From WSZJ01 sp964590435 (lineage in GTDB: Bacteria; Planctomycetota; MHYJ01; WSZJ01): 64,000 nucleotides of DNA. The stretch lies in contig CAZPWT010000033.1 in assembly GCA_964590435.1 (NCBI GenBank), positions 7,730 through 71,729 of the forward strand, written 5' to 3'. The translations under genes were made by a program, and so were the position numbers. The notes under the pieces were generated by a model, which did no database searches, had not been told where the DNA came from, and saw only the letters and a program-made list of their open reading frames with translations. Shown here in pieces: positions 44,660 to 53,783 of this stretch. How positions within the stretch are numbered: the stretch's first letter is position 1; every line of letters begins with the position of its first letter.

Positions 44660-46188
44660 GCGGAAGCACGCGCGGGATCAGGGGCGGGCATTCGCGCTCG
44701 GGCGGGCTGCGCGAGGAGATCTCGCGGCACGCTTCGAAGATCCGCGAGTATGCGCTCGCGTACGGCCTGGACCCGTTCGACACGTCTTTCGAGCTGATCG
44801 ACCACGACGAGCTCAACGAGGTCGCGGCGTACGGCGGATTCCCGACGCGGTATCCCCACTGGCGCTTCGGGATGCACTACGAGGAGCTGGAGAAGGGGTA
44901 CTCGTTCGGGCTGCAGAAGATCTACGAGCTGGTGATCAACAACGACCCGTGCACGGCGTACCTCATGAAGTCGAACTCGATGGTGGACCAGAAGCTGGTG
45001 ATCGCGCACGTCTACGGGCACAGCGACTTCTTCAAGCACAACTACTGGTTCTCGCAGACGAACCGCAAGATGCTCGACCAGATGGCGAACCACGGGACGC
45101 GGCTGCGGCGGTACGTGGAGAAGTTCGGGGAGACGGTGGTCGAGGAGTTCCTGGACGCGTGCATGTCGATCGAGAACCTGATCGACCCGCACAGCGTGTA
45201 TTCGCCGAAGAAGCGCAAGGTCGTTGAGCACGTCGAGGACCTCGAGCGCGACGTCACGCCCCGCAAGATCCGCTCCAAGGAGTACATGGACCGCTTCATG
45301 AACCCCAAGGAGTTCGTCGACCGCCAGAAGAAGGCGATCGAGGAAGAGATCGCCAAGAAGCGGAAGCTGCCGGAGCACCCGGAGAAGGACGTGCTGCTGT
45401 TCCTGCTGGAGAACGCGCCGCTGGACAACTGGCAGCGGGACGTGCTGGCGATCGTGCGGGACGAGGCGTACTACTTCGCGCCGCAGGCGATGACGAAGAT
45501 CATGAACGAGGGGTGGGCCTCGTACTGGCACTCGCGGATCATGACGGAGAAGGTGCTGTGCGACGCGGAGGTGATCGACTACGCGGAGCACCACGCGGGG
45601 ACGCTCGGCACGCGCCCCGGCGTGCTCAACCCCTACAAGGTCGGGATCGAGCTCTACCGCGACATCGAGGAGCGCTGGGACAAGGGCCAGTTCGGCGCCG
45701 AATGGGACCGCTGCGACGACATGCAGCGCCGCCGGCAGTGGGACATGAAGCTCGGCCTCGGCCGCAAGAAGATCTACGAGGTCCGCATGATCCACAACGA
45801 CCTCACGTTCATCGACGAGTTCCTCACCAAGGAATTCTGCGAGCGCCACAAGCTCTTCGTGTTCAAGCACAACCCCCAGACCGGCCGCATGGAAATCTCC
45901 GACCGCGATTTCGCGAAGGTCAAGGAGCAGCTCCTGTTCCGCCTGACGAACAGCGGCTACCCGATCATCCGCGTCGAGGACGGCAATTTCCGGAACCGCG
46001 GCGAGCTCAAGCTGGCCCACGAGCACGCGGGGCTCGACCTCGACGCCAAGGAAGGCCGCGACACCCTGAGGAACCTCTTCAAGGTCTGGAAGCGTCCCGT
46101 GCACATCGAGACGATGGCGGAGGGGGAGAAGAAGCTGCTGAGCTTCGACGGGCAGAAGGTCGTGGAAGAGGGCGTGGAATCCGAATAG
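44656..46188 (+). CDS. spoVR: SpoVR family protein (YcgB-like)
   Basis: A 510-residue SpoVR-family protein; in Bacillus it affects spore cortex formation and in Enterobacteria YcgB is a stationary-phase protein. The hallmark stretches are present: HVYGHSDFFKHNYWF, RDEAYYFAPQAMTKIMNEGW and YWHSRIM, then LNPYKVGIELYRDIEERW. Length is usual. The ATG at 44656 overlaps the YeaH-type stop codon. With prkA it completes a three-gene module; the organism need not sporulate to have it. A convergent small gene follows after 17 bp. Confidence 0.95.
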   Translation: MSGSTRGIRGGHSRSGGLREEISRHASKIREYALAYGLDPFDTSFELIDHDELNEVAAYGGFPTRYPHWRFGMHYEELEKGYSFGLQKIYELVINNDPCTAYLMKSNSMVDQKLVIAHVYGHSDFFKHNYWFSQTNRKMLDQMANHGTRLRRYVEKFGETVVEEFLDACMSIENLIDPHSVYSPKKRKVVEHVEDLERDVTPRKIRSKEYMDRFMNPKEFVDRQKKAIEEEIAKKRKLPEHPEKDVLLFLLENAPLDNWQRDVLAIVRDEAYYFAPQAMTKIMNEGWASYWHSRIMTEKVLCDAEVIDYAEHHAGTLGTRPGVLNPYKVGIELYRDIEERWDKGQFGAEWDRCDDMQRRRQWDMKLGLGRKKIYEVRMIHNDLTFIDEFLTKEFCERHKLFVFKHNPQTGRMEISDRDFAKVKEQLLFRLTNSGYPIIRVEDGNFRNRGELKLAHEHAGLDLDAKEGRDTLRNLFKVWKRPVHIETMAEGEKKLLSFDGQKVVEEGVESE

Positions 46189-46205
46189 TCCGGCTCGAAG
46201 CAGAC

Positions 46206-46556
46206 CTACACGTTCCAGTCTCCGTAGAGAGCTGCGCCTTCTTTCGACCCTTCAGGGAGTCGCCCACTGACAGGACGACGGATCCAGGAAGGATGTGACT
46301 CGCGGATCTCAACGCAGAAGTAGAAGTGGGGAGTCACGTCCTCGGATGTGCACTCGAGCGAGACCGAGGTTGCCAGGGAATTGGAAACAAACAGCGCCGC
46401 GCCGCTGCACAGCGGGCATCGGAGGGCCTCTAAAGTCGCGATGGGAGAAGCGCGTTCAACCAGCAGCCTGAACTCTTTGCGGAAAGATCGCATCTCTAGC
46501 TTTTCTCGCCTTGCCTGGCTCCAGCGGCGGTATCGCTGAATCAGAAATTGAATCAT
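46206..46556 (-). CDS. Small hypothetical protein downstream of a Ser/Thr kinase
   Basis: A 116-residue protein with a basic helical N-terminus, a Cys pair (RCPLCSGAALF, about residues 46-56) that may bind a metal with later Cys, and a beta-rich C-terminal half. No family is recognised. It begins 14 bp after the kinase stop on the same strand, so it is probably co-transcribed. Composition is less GC-rich than its neighbours. Confidence 0.55.
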   Translation of the reverse strand: MIQFLIQRYRRWSQARREKLEMRSFRKEFRLLVERASPIATLEALRCPLCSGAALFVSNSLATSVSLECTSEDVTPHFYFCVEIRESHPSWIRRPVSGRLPEGSKEGAALYGDWNV

Positions 46557-46570
46557 GCGTCCGCCCCGCG

Positions 46571-48661
46571 TTACTTCCGGGTCTCGACGACGACCCGGTC
46601 GATGCGAACGCCGGTGCCGCGCGCGAAGAACAGGATGTTCCCGGGCTTCACGCCGCGCGCGTCGGTCGTGGAGACCAATTCCTTGTCCCCGATGCCGACG
46701 CTGACGTGTTCGCCTGAAAATGTGATCCAGAGGTCGAAATACTCCTCGCCGGGCGACGGGATCTCGACGCTCTTCATGTTCTCCGGCTTGACCGAGGGCT
46801 TGGTCGGCGTCAGGCACGCGATCATCGCCTTCGCCTTGTCGCCCTCGGCATCCTCGATCCCAGCGCCCCAGCCGGAGCCGTCTTCCTGCAGGCGGAACGC
46901 GAACCCGACCACCGGGCGAGTCCATTCCTCCAGCAGCCCCTTGCCCGGCTTGGGCCGTTCCCCTCCCTTGATGCGCTGGTTCCGCTCGATGAACTTCACC
47001 CGCGCGCGGAAAGTCCCGTCCAGGATCGACACGGGGTCGGCCGGCTGGACCGCGCCCGAGCCGACCAGGACGCCCTTCTCCGCCATGCGGAACCCCTTGC
47101 TCCAGTTGCGCATGTCGAGCATGTCCTCGGGCCCGTCGAACTCGAACGTAGTCCGCTCGCCGCCGCCGGGAAGATCCTCAATGCGGCCGGTGGCGACCCT
47201 TTCATCGTGCTCGCGGACGCGGTCGGCGAGCTTGGCGACGTCGCCCTCGATCGCCTTGTACGCGTCGGTGTCCGACATGGCCTTGAGGGCGGCGAGAGCC
47301 GCGCGCGCCGCGGGCCAGTTTCGCCCCGCGACCGACTCGGTGAGCGTCCGGTAGCGGTCCAGCACTTCCTTCTCGCGGTTCACCGGAGGCGCCAGTTCGG
47401 CCGTCCCCGCCTGCGTCGTCCCGGGTCCCCCGGGTTTCGGGCCAGGTCCCGGCTCCCGCCGGCTCTTCACCATCGCCACCACGATCGCCGCCAGCAGGAG
47501 CACGGCGGCGACCCCGGCGCCGATGAACAGGAGCCCGCCGGCCACCGCCCGGCCCTGGGCGGCGACCTGAACGGGATCCGCCGCCGCCGGAAGCGCGGAC
47601 GACGACACCGGCGTCCCCCCGCGCTCCAGCTCGTCCAGCGCCGCGATCAGCGCGTCGCAGTCCGGGAAGCGGTCCTCCGGCTTCTTCGCCATCATCTTGG
47701 CGATCACGTTCTCCACCGCGACGGGGACGTCGGGGTTGGCGTCGCGCAGCGGCCGCGGAGGCTCGCTCACGTGCTTCATGATGATCGCCAGCGGCGTGTC
47801 CGCCTGGAACGGCTTCTTCCCGCACAGCAGGAAGTAGAACGTCGCGCCGAGCGAGTAGATGTCGCCGCGCCCGTCGATTTTCTGCGCCTGCGCCTGCTCC
47901 GGCGACATGTAGTCGGGCGTGCCCATGATCTGGCCGGTCGTCGAGAGCGACACGCCCGAGTCGAGCGTGCGCGCCAGCCCGAAATCCGCGACCTTCGCCG
48001 CGCCGTCCTTCGACACGAGGATGTTGTCCGGCTTGATGTCCCGGTGGATCACCCCCGCCGCGTGCGCCGACGCCAGCCCTCGCGCCGCCTCGCGCACGAA
48101 TTTCAGCGCTTCCTGCCACGGAAGCGCCTTCCTTTGCGACACGAGGCGCCCGAGGGATTCGCCCTCGACGAACTGCATCACGATGAAGTTGTAGCCGCCC
48201 TCGTTGCCGACGTTGAGGACCTGGACGATGTTGGCGTGCTCGAGCTTCGCGGCGGCGCGAGCCTCGCGCTGGAAGCGCTCAAGCGCGGTGGCGTGCGACG
48301 TGAATTCCGGCGGGAGGATCTTGATCGCGACCTTCTTGTCGAGCCCGAGGTGCAGCGCTTCGTAGACCGCGCCCATGCCGCCGCTGCCGATTTTGCGGGA
48401 GATGCGGCATCCCCCGAGCGTTTTCCCGATGAGCGGGTCCTTCCGCTCCGGCGCGAGCGTCTGCGTTTTCGCCGTGTCGCTGATCGTCGGCGCCTGGCTC
48501 GCCGGACGCATCGGCTCCCCGCACTTCTTGCAGTTCGCGGGCATCCCCGGCCGCCATCCGACCGCGCGCACGTCGACGCCGCAGCGGTCGCAGTGAAGGC
48601 GCGCGGCCGGGCGGGGAGGTGCGGGGGAAGGATTGTTCACGGGGCGATTCTCCGAGGGCAT
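46571..48661 (-). CDS. Membrane Ser/Thr kinase with N-terminal zinc ribbon and extracytoplasmic jelly-roll domain
   Basis: A 696-residue protein. An N-terminal zinc ribbon (CDRC at 24-27, CKKC at 44-47) comes before a PknB-type kinase domain (about 80-345) with GSGGMGAVYEA, VAIKIL, HRDIKPDN, VADFGLAR and PDYMSPEQ, all active-site residues intact. A membrane helix (about 380-405) leads to an outside part of about 290 residues: a helical stretch, then a concanavalin-like domain at the end (TFEFDGPEDMLDMRNWSKGF, YFDLWITFSGEHVSVGIG). The layout suggests sensing a glycan or envelope ligand and signalling inward. ATG 48661 starts 139 bp from the divergent der gene. Confidence 0.9.
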   Translation of the reverse strand: MPSENRPVNNPSPAPPRPAARLHCDRCGVDVRAVGWRPGMPANCKKCGEPMRPASQAPTISDTAKTQTLAPERKDPLIGKTLGGCRISRKIGSGGMGAVYEALHLGLDKKVAIKILPPEFTSHATALERFQREARAAAKLEHANIVQVLNVGNEGGYNFIVMQFVEGESLGRLVSQRKALPWQEALKFVREAARGLASAHAAGVIHRDIKPDNILVSKDGAAKVADFGLARTLDSGVSLSTTGQIMGTPDYMSPEQAQAQKIDGRGDIYSLGATFYFLLCGKKPFQADTPLAIIMKHVSEPPRPLRDANPDVPVAVENVIAKMMAKKPEDRFPDCDALIAALDELERGGTPVSSSALPAAADPVQVAAQGRAVAGGLLFIGAGVAAVLLLAAIVVAMVKSRREPGPGPKPGGPGTTQAGTAELAPPVNREKEVLDRYRTLTESVAGRNWPAARAALAALKAMSDTDAYKAIEGDVAKLADRVREHDERVATGRIEDLPGGGERTTFEFDGPEDMLDMRNWSKGFRMAEKGVLVGSGAVQPADPVSILDGTFRARVKFIERNQRIKGGERPKPGKGLLEEWTRPVVGFAFRLQEDGSGWGAGIEDAEGDKAKAMIACLTPTKPSVKPENMKSVEIPSPGEEYFDLWITFSGEHVSVGIGDKELVSTTDARGVKPGNILFFARGTGVRIDRVVVETRK

Positions 48662-48722
48662 CCGGCGTTGTCCTTTTGAAACCCCGGGAACCCCCCGAGT
48701 TGCGCTTCTTAAACCTTTTCGA

Positions 48723-48751
48723 ATTATAGAGATACGGAAATTCCCTTGCAA
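48723..48751 (-). promoter_or_regulatory. Near-consensus sigma70 promoter of the zinc-ribbon kinase gene
   Basis: On the minus strand, TTGCAA (48746-48751), a 17-nt spacer and a perfect TATAAT (48723-48728). The leader is about 55 nt. This is the best -10 in the window. Confidence 0.65.
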
Positions 48752-48800
48752 GCGGACCCGCCGTCGCGAAGATACACCCCCTCCGGCCCCCCGGAAACCC

Positions 48801-50126
48801 ATGCGCCTCCCCCTCGTCGCCATCGTCGGACGCCCCAACGTCGGCAAATCGACGCTTCTCAACGCGCTCACGCGCCGCCGCGTTTCCATCGAAGCGCCGA
48901 AGCCGGGGACGACGGTGGACCGCGTGACGTCGGTGGTGCAGCGCGGGGAAGCGGTGTTCGAGGCGATGGACACGGCGGGGATCGTGGACGAGAAGGACGA
49001 CGACGTGATCGCGCAGGCGCAGGCGCAGGTGGGGATTGCGCTGGAGCATGCGGACGCGGTTCTGTTCGTGGTGGACCTGCGGGACGGGCTGACGCCGGCG
49101 GACTCGAAGATCGCGGAGCGACTGCGGCGCGGGAAGGTGCCGGTGGTGGTCGTCGCGAACAAGTGCGACTCGGAGCGGACGGTCGGGCAGGAGGCGGACT
49201 TCTACCGGTTTGGGTTCGGCGCGCCGGTCGTGACGAGCGCGCTGACGCGGCGCGGGCTGGACGACCTAGCCGAGGTGGTGCACACGAAGATCCCGCCGGA
49301 GAAGCGCGCGGGGGCGGTGCCGGACCCGGGGCTGAAGATCGCGATCATCGGGCGGCGCAACGTTGGCAAGTCGACGATGGTGAACAAGTTCGCGGGGGAG
49401 ATGCGGGTCGTGGTGTCGCCGATCCCGGGGACGACGCGCGATTCCGTGGACGTGCGGATGGAGATGGACGGGAAGAAGTTCACGCTGATCGACACGGCGG
49501 GGCTGCGGCGCAAGGGCAAGGAAGACCCGATGGACCATTTCGGCCGGGTCCGGACGGAGCGCGCGCTGCGGCGGTGCGAAGTCGTGTTCTTCATGGTGGA
49601 CGCATCCGAGACGGCGTCGATCGTCGACAAGAAGGTCGCGCAGGCGATCGTCGACGCGGGGAAGCCCGTCGTGCTCGTCCTCAACAAGTGGGACCTCGCG
49701 CAGAAGGCGCGGCGCGACCCGGAGGAATACCGCGAGTACTACGACGAAGTCCTGCCGGGGCTTTCGTTCGCGCCGATCGTCTGCGCGAGCGGGAAGTCGG
49801 GGTTCAACCTCAAGGAGCTCCTCAAGCTCGCCGCCGAACTGCACAAGCAGTCCGGCTTCCGCGCGCCGACGTCGTTCCTCAACCGCATCATCGAAGAGGC
49901 GCAGGAGTACCACGCCCCGGCCCGCCGCGGAAAGCTGCCGAAGATCTACTTCGCGAAGCAGACCAAGATTCACCCGCCGGAATTCGTCCTCGTCGTGAAC
50001 AATGTCGAGGGCTTCTCGGACGAGTACCGGAGGTACATTGAGAACCGGCTGCGGGAAGCGCTTCCACTGGCGGAGGTGCCGATCCGGGTGTTGTTCGAGG
50101 CGAGGATGCGGAAGCCGAAGGCCTGA
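48801..50126 (+). CDS. der: Ribosome biogenesis GTPase Der (EngA)
   Basis: Double-GTPase required for 50S subunit maturation. The 441-residue product has two G domains: first with GRPNVGKST (10-18), DTAGI and NKCD; second from about 175 with GRRNVGKST, DTAGLRRKGK and NKWD, then a KH-like C-terminal domain with RYIENRLREALPL. All GTP-binding motifs are intact. ATG 48801 gives the standard N-terminus. No Shine-Dalgarno is evident; the upstream frame extends only through noncoding sequence. Confidence 0.97.
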   Translation: MRLPLVAIVGRPNVGKSTLLNALTRRRVSIEAPKPGTTVDRVTSVVQRGEAVFEAMDTAGIVDEKDDDVIAQAQAQVGIALEHADAVLFVVDLRDGLTPADSKIAERLRRGKVPVVVVANKCDSERTVGQEADFYRFGFGAPVVTSALTRRGLDDLAEVVHTKIPPEKRAGAVPDPGLKIAIIGRRNVGKSTMVNKFAGEMRVVVSPIPGTTRDSVDVRMEMDGKKFTLIDTAGLRRKGKEDPMDHFGRVRTERALRRCEVVFFMVDASETASIVDKKVAQAIVDAGKPVVLVLNKWDLAQKARRDPEEYREYYDEVLPGLSFAPIVCASGKSGFNLKELLKLAAELHKQSGFRAPTSFLNRIIEEAQEYHAPARRGKLPKIYFAKQTKIHPPEFVLVVNNVEGFSDEYRRYIENRLREALPLAEVPIRVLFEARMRKPKA

Positions 50127-50153
50127 GGACCAAGCAAAAAGGGCGGTACGCAG

Positions 50154-51839
50154 ATGAGATCAGAACTCGCAGAAACGTCGGCAGAGACGGCTTCTCCCAC
50201 CAGCGCATTCCCGTCCACGCCGTATCCGCGGCCGTTTCCGCGAAATCCGCTTCTATCCGCGTCCAGGCCTTTCCTCCTTTTCCTCCTCATCCTCCTCCTC
50301 CTCGCCGGCTGCGGGAAGCCCGCCGGCAAGGCCGGCCCCGAGGGCGCGACCTTCGCCGGCGACGTCCTCGTCTACGCGCGCGGCGCCGACTCCAAGAAAC
50401 TCGACCCGCAGGCGATTGAGGACGGCGAGTCGGTGAACGTCGTGACGCAGATCTTCGACACCCTCGTCGCGTTCGAGGCCAAGGGGACGAAGGTCGAGCC
50501 GGCGCTCGCGACGTCGTGGACGTCCTCGGCCGACGGGAAGACCTGGACGTTTAAGCTGCGCGCCGGCGTGAAGTTCCACGACGGGACGGCGTTCGACGGC
50601 GCGGCAGTCGCGGCGAACTTCGACCGCTACCTGAACCCGAAGTCGCCGCTTCGCGCGGGGCTCACGGAGACGCCGTACGACTTCCTCTATAAGAACATCG
50701 TGAAGGTCGAATCTACCGCGGCCGACACGGTCGTCTTCACGCTGACCGAAGCGAACGCCACGTTCCTCACGAACCTCGCCATGTTCCCGGCGTGCATCTC
50801 CAGCCCCGCCGCGATCGCGCAGTGGAAGGACGGGTACGGCCAGCACCCGGTCGGCACCGGACCGTTCAAGTTCGTCTCGTGGGAGCCGACGCAGAAGATC
50901 GTGCTCGAGGCCAACGCGGAGTACTGGGGCGGCTGCCCGAAGTCGAAAAAGGTCATCTACGCCGTCATCGCGGAGAACTCCGTCCGCGTCCAGCGCCTCC
51001 GCGCCGGCGAAATCCACATCATCGACGGCGTTCCCCCGGGCGAACTCGACGCGATCAAGGGCGACGCCGCCTGCCGCGTCATGATCGAGCCCGGCATGAA
51101 CTTCTCCTACCTCGCGATCAATTGCGAAAAGGCGCCCTTCGACCGCCCCGAGGTCCGGCAGGCGGTCGCGATGGCGATCGACAAGCAGGAACTCCTCAAG
51201 CTCGCGTATCGAGGGATCGGGCAGACAGGGCCCAATGCGCTTCCCCCGACGATCTGGGGGTACAACGACAAGGTGGCGGACTACCCGTACGACGTGGAGA
51301 AGGCGAAGGCGGCGATCGCGGCGGCGGGGATCGCGGGGAAGGAGATCGACCTGTACGTGATGCCGAACCCGCGGGCGTACGTGCCGGACCCGGCGAGCGT
51401 GGGGGCGGTGGTGAAGCAGCGGCTGGAGGCGATCGGGCTGAAGCCGCACCTCGTGAGCCCGGTGTGGGAAGGCGGCGTGTACCTCGGCGAGCTCAAGGCG
51501 GGGAAGCACGACATCGCGCTGGTCGGGTGGATCACCGACAACGGCGACCCGGATAACTTCCTGTTCACGCTGTTCCACTCCAGCGCGATCCCCGAGCAGA
51601 ACCACGCGCACTGGCGCTCGAAGGAATTCGACGCGCTCGTCGAGAAGGCGCAGCGTGAGCCGGACCAGGCGAAGCGCGCGGAGCTGTACCGGCAGGCGCA
51701 GGACGTGATGCGCAAGGAGACGCCGGTGGTGCCGCTGGCGTACCAGCCGAACATCGCGGCGACGCGCGCGAACGTCGAGGGGTACGCGCTTCATCCGATG
51801 GGGCTCGTCCGCCTGAAGGACGCGTTCGCGAAGAAATGA
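50154..51839 (+). CDS. Peptide ABC transporter substrate-binding lipoprotein (family 5)
   Basis: Solute-binding protein of the DppA/OppA type. Lipobox LLAGCGK has Cys53, after an unusual 38-residue Pro/Ser-rich leader. The body shows ALATSWTSSADGKTWTFKLR, VKFHDGTAFDGAAVAANFDR, PVGTGPFKF, and RQAVAMAIDKQELL, all standard. Substrates of this family include di- and oligopeptides and nickel; which applies is unknown. The leader region (50200-50260) has a repetitive CCGCGG/TTCCGCG character and may be captured intergenic repeat. The permease gene starts within its stop codon (ATGA). Confidence 0.92.
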   Translation: MRSELAETSAETASPTSAFPSTPYPRPFPRNPLLSASRPFLLFLLILLLLAGCGKPAGKAGPEGATFAGDVLVYARGADSKKLDPQAIEDGESVNVVTQIFDTLVAFEAKGTKVEPALATSWTSSADGKTWTFKLRAGVKFHDGTAFDGAAVAANFDRYLNPKSPLRAGLTETPYDFLYKNIVKVESTAADTVVFTLTEANATFLTNLAMFPACISSPAAIAQWKDGYGQHPVGTGPFKFVSWEPTQKIVLEANAEYWGGCPKSKKVIYAVIAENSVRVQRLRAGEIHIIDGVPPGELDAIKGDAACRVMIEPGMNFSYLAINCEKAPFDRPEVRQAVAMAIDKQELLKLAYRGIGQTGPNALPPTIWGYNDKVADYPYDVEKAKAAIAAAGIAGKEIDLYVMPNPRAYVPDPASVGAVVKQRLEAIGLKPHLVSPVWEGGVYLGELKAGKHDIALVGWITDNGDPDNFLFTLFHSSAIPEQNHAHWRSKEFDALVEKAQREPDQAKRAELYRQAQDVMRKETPVVPLAYQPNIAATRANVEGYALHPMGLVRLKDAFAKK

Positions 51840-52831
51840 GGTCGTTCCTCCTCCGGCGGCTCGCCCTCGCCGTCCCGACGCTGCTGGGGGTGTCGTTCCT
51901 CGTGTTCGCGCTGGCGCACGTCGGCGGCGACCCGGCGCGGGCGATCGCGGGGGAGAAAGCCTCGGCGGAAACGGTGGAGCGCATCCGCCGCGAGTACGGC
52001 CTAGACCGCCCCGTCGTGGTCCAGTACGCGTCGTACATGGGCGGGCTGGTGCGCGGCGATTTCGGGAAGTCGTCGCAGACAAAGCGGTCCGTTGCGGAGG
52101 ACCTGAAGCGGCATTTCCCGGCGACGGTGGAGCTGGCGACGGCGGCGCTGCTGCTGGCGGCGCTGTTCGGCGTGGCGGCGGGGGTGATCGCGGCGCTGCG
52201 CCCCGGGTCGTTCGTCGACCTCGGCGTGATGAGCGCTTCGCTCGTCGGCGTGTCGGTCCCGGTATTCTTCCTCGGGATGCTCGTGCTCGTCGCATTCCAG
52301 GGACTTCTCCCCGGGGGCGGGCGGCTCGACTTCATGACCGATTTCACGGCGGACCGCACCGGATTCCTGATCCTCGACGCGCTGCTCGCCCGCCGCGCGG
52401 ACGTGGCCGGCGAAGCGCTTCTCCACCTGCTCCTCCCGGCCTGCGCGCTGGCGACGATCCCGATGGCGGTGATCGCGCGGCTGACGCGCGCGTCGATGCT
52501 TGAGACGCTGTCGAGCGACTACGTGCGCACGGCGCGGGCCAAGGGGCTGCCGGTGCTCGCCGTCGCGCTCAAGCACGCGCTTCGCAACGCCATGATCCCG
52601 ATCGTGACGGCGATCGGGCTGCAGTACGGGACGCTGCTTTCCGGCGCGGTGCTCACGGAGACGGTCTTTTCGTGGCCCGGGATCGGCCGCTACGTCGTGG
52701 AGTCGATCAAGGGGAAGGACTTCATCGCGATGCAGGGCGCGATCCTCGTGATCGCGGCCGCGTTCGTCCTCGTGAACCTCGCCGTCGATCTCCTCTACGG
52801 TCGCCTCGACCCGAGGATCTCCCATGCCTGA
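51836..52831 (+). CDS. Peptide ABC transporter permease, DppB type
   Basis: A 331-residue inner-membrane permease with about six helices, the typical N-terminus LLRRLALAVPTLLGVSFLVF, a long periplasmic loop, and the ATPase-docking EAA-like loop containing DYVRTARAKGLP. It pairs with the following DppC-type subunit. The start overlaps the substrate-binding gene by 4 bp. Confidence 0.94.
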   Translation: MRSFLLRRLALAVPTLLGVSFLVFALAHVGGDPARAIAGEKASAETVERIRREYGLDRPVVVQYASYMGGLVRGDFGKSSQTKRSVAEDLKRHFPATVELATAALLLAALFGVAAGVIAALRPGSFVDLGVMSASLVGVSVPVFFLGMLVLVAFQGLLPGGGRLDFMTDFTADRTGFLILDALLARRADVAGEALLHLLLPACALATIPMAVIARLTRASMLETLSSDYVRTARAKGLPVLAVALKHALRNAMIPIVTAIGLQYGTLLSGAVLTETVFSWPGIGRYVVESIKGKDFIAMQGAILVIAAAFVLVNLAVDLLYGRLDPRISHA

Positions 52832-53663
52832 AATGGGGCGCGCCTGGCGGAAGATCCGCGGAAGCCGCGCCGCGATGGCGGGGGCGCTCCTCGTCGCGCT
52901 CTATCTCGGCGCCGCCGCGTTCGCCGGGCTCGTGCGCCGCGGGCCCCGCGAGATTTCGGACGCCCAGCTCGAGGCGCCCGGGGCGGGGAAGTGGCTCGGC
53001 ACGGATCATCTCGGGCGCGACGTTCTCTCCCGCGTGCTCCACGGCGCCCGGTGGTCGCTGTTCATCGGGGTCGTCTCTGTCGGGGTCGCTTTGGCGATCG
53101 GCGTCCCGCTCGGCCTCTTCGCCGGCGCCGCCGGCGGCGCCGCGGACGCCTTCGTCATGCGGGCCGTCGACGTGATGCTCGCGTTCCCCGCGATCCTCCT
53201 TGCCATCGCCATCGTCGCCACGCTCGGCCCCTCGCTCTTCCATCTCATGCTCGCGGTCGGGCTCGTCAATGTCCCCGTCTACGCGCGCCAGGTCCGCGCT
53301 TCCGTCCTCCAGGTCCGCGAACTGGACTACGTGACGGCCGCGCGGGCGCTGGGCGCCGGCCGGGTGCGCATCGTGATGTTCCAGATCCTCCCCAACGTGC
53401 TTGCGCCGATCGTCGTGCTGGCGACGCTGGGGGTCGGGACCGCCATCCTCGAGGCCGCCGGGCTCGGGTTCATCGGGCTCGGGGTCGAATCCGATACCCC
53501 GGAGTGGGGGACCATGCTCGCCCTGGCGCGCGACCACTCCTTCATGCGCTATCCCTGGACCGTCGCGGGCCCCGGGATCGCCATCTCCCTCGCCATCCTC
53601 GGGTTCAACCTCCTCGGCGACGCCCTTCGCGACGCCCTCGACCCGCGCGCCTCCCGCCTCTAA
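52824..53663 (+). CDS. Peptide ABC transporter permease, DppC type
   Basis: A 279-residue permease. Visible are the N-terminal helix after AWRKIRGSRAAMAGALLVAL, GTDHLGRDVLSRVLHGAR, the EAA loop with DYVTAARALGAG, and LGFIGLGVESDTPEWGTML near the end, all family signatures. It overlaps the previous gene by 8 bp. No ATP-binding subunits follow; the next gene has its own promoter, so DppD/F-type ATPases must be encoded elsewhere. Confidence 0.94.
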   Translation: MPEMGRAWRKIRGSRAAMAGALLVALYLGAAAFAGLVRRGPREISDAQLEAPGAGKWLGTDHLGRDVLSRVLHGARWSLFIGVVSVGVALAIGVPLGLFAGAAGGAADAFVMRAVDVMLAFPAILLAIAIVATLGPSLFHLMLAVGLVNVPVYARQVRASVLQVRELDYVTAARALGAGRVRIVMFQILPNVLAPIVVLATLGVGTAILEAAGLGFIGLGVESDTPEWGTMLALARDHSFMRYPWTVAGPGIAISLAILGFNLLGDALRDALDPRASRL

Positions 53664-53692
53664 TCCGCGCGCTTTTATTTTCGGTTTTTTGC

Positions 53693-53721
53693 TTGACCGT
53701 TTCGCTCCATGCAAATACCCT
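53693..53721 (+). promoter_or_regulatory. Candidate promoter of the TPR-alphaCTD gene
   Basis: TTGACC (53693-53698), a 17-nt spacer and TACCCT (53716-53721). The leader is about 56 nt and contains GGGAGG 11 nt before the ATG. Confidence 0.5.
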
Positions 53722-53783
53722 ACCGGGCTCTTCCTCGCGCCCTAACTCCGCAGACACATTACCTCTGGGAGGCATACCCCACG

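Noticed and set aside
44620..46104. Long minus-strand open frame opposite spoVR
   Set aside because: The plus-strand SpoVR motifs are unambiguous, and the minus frame shows only composition-driven Val/Leu/Asp/His repeats.
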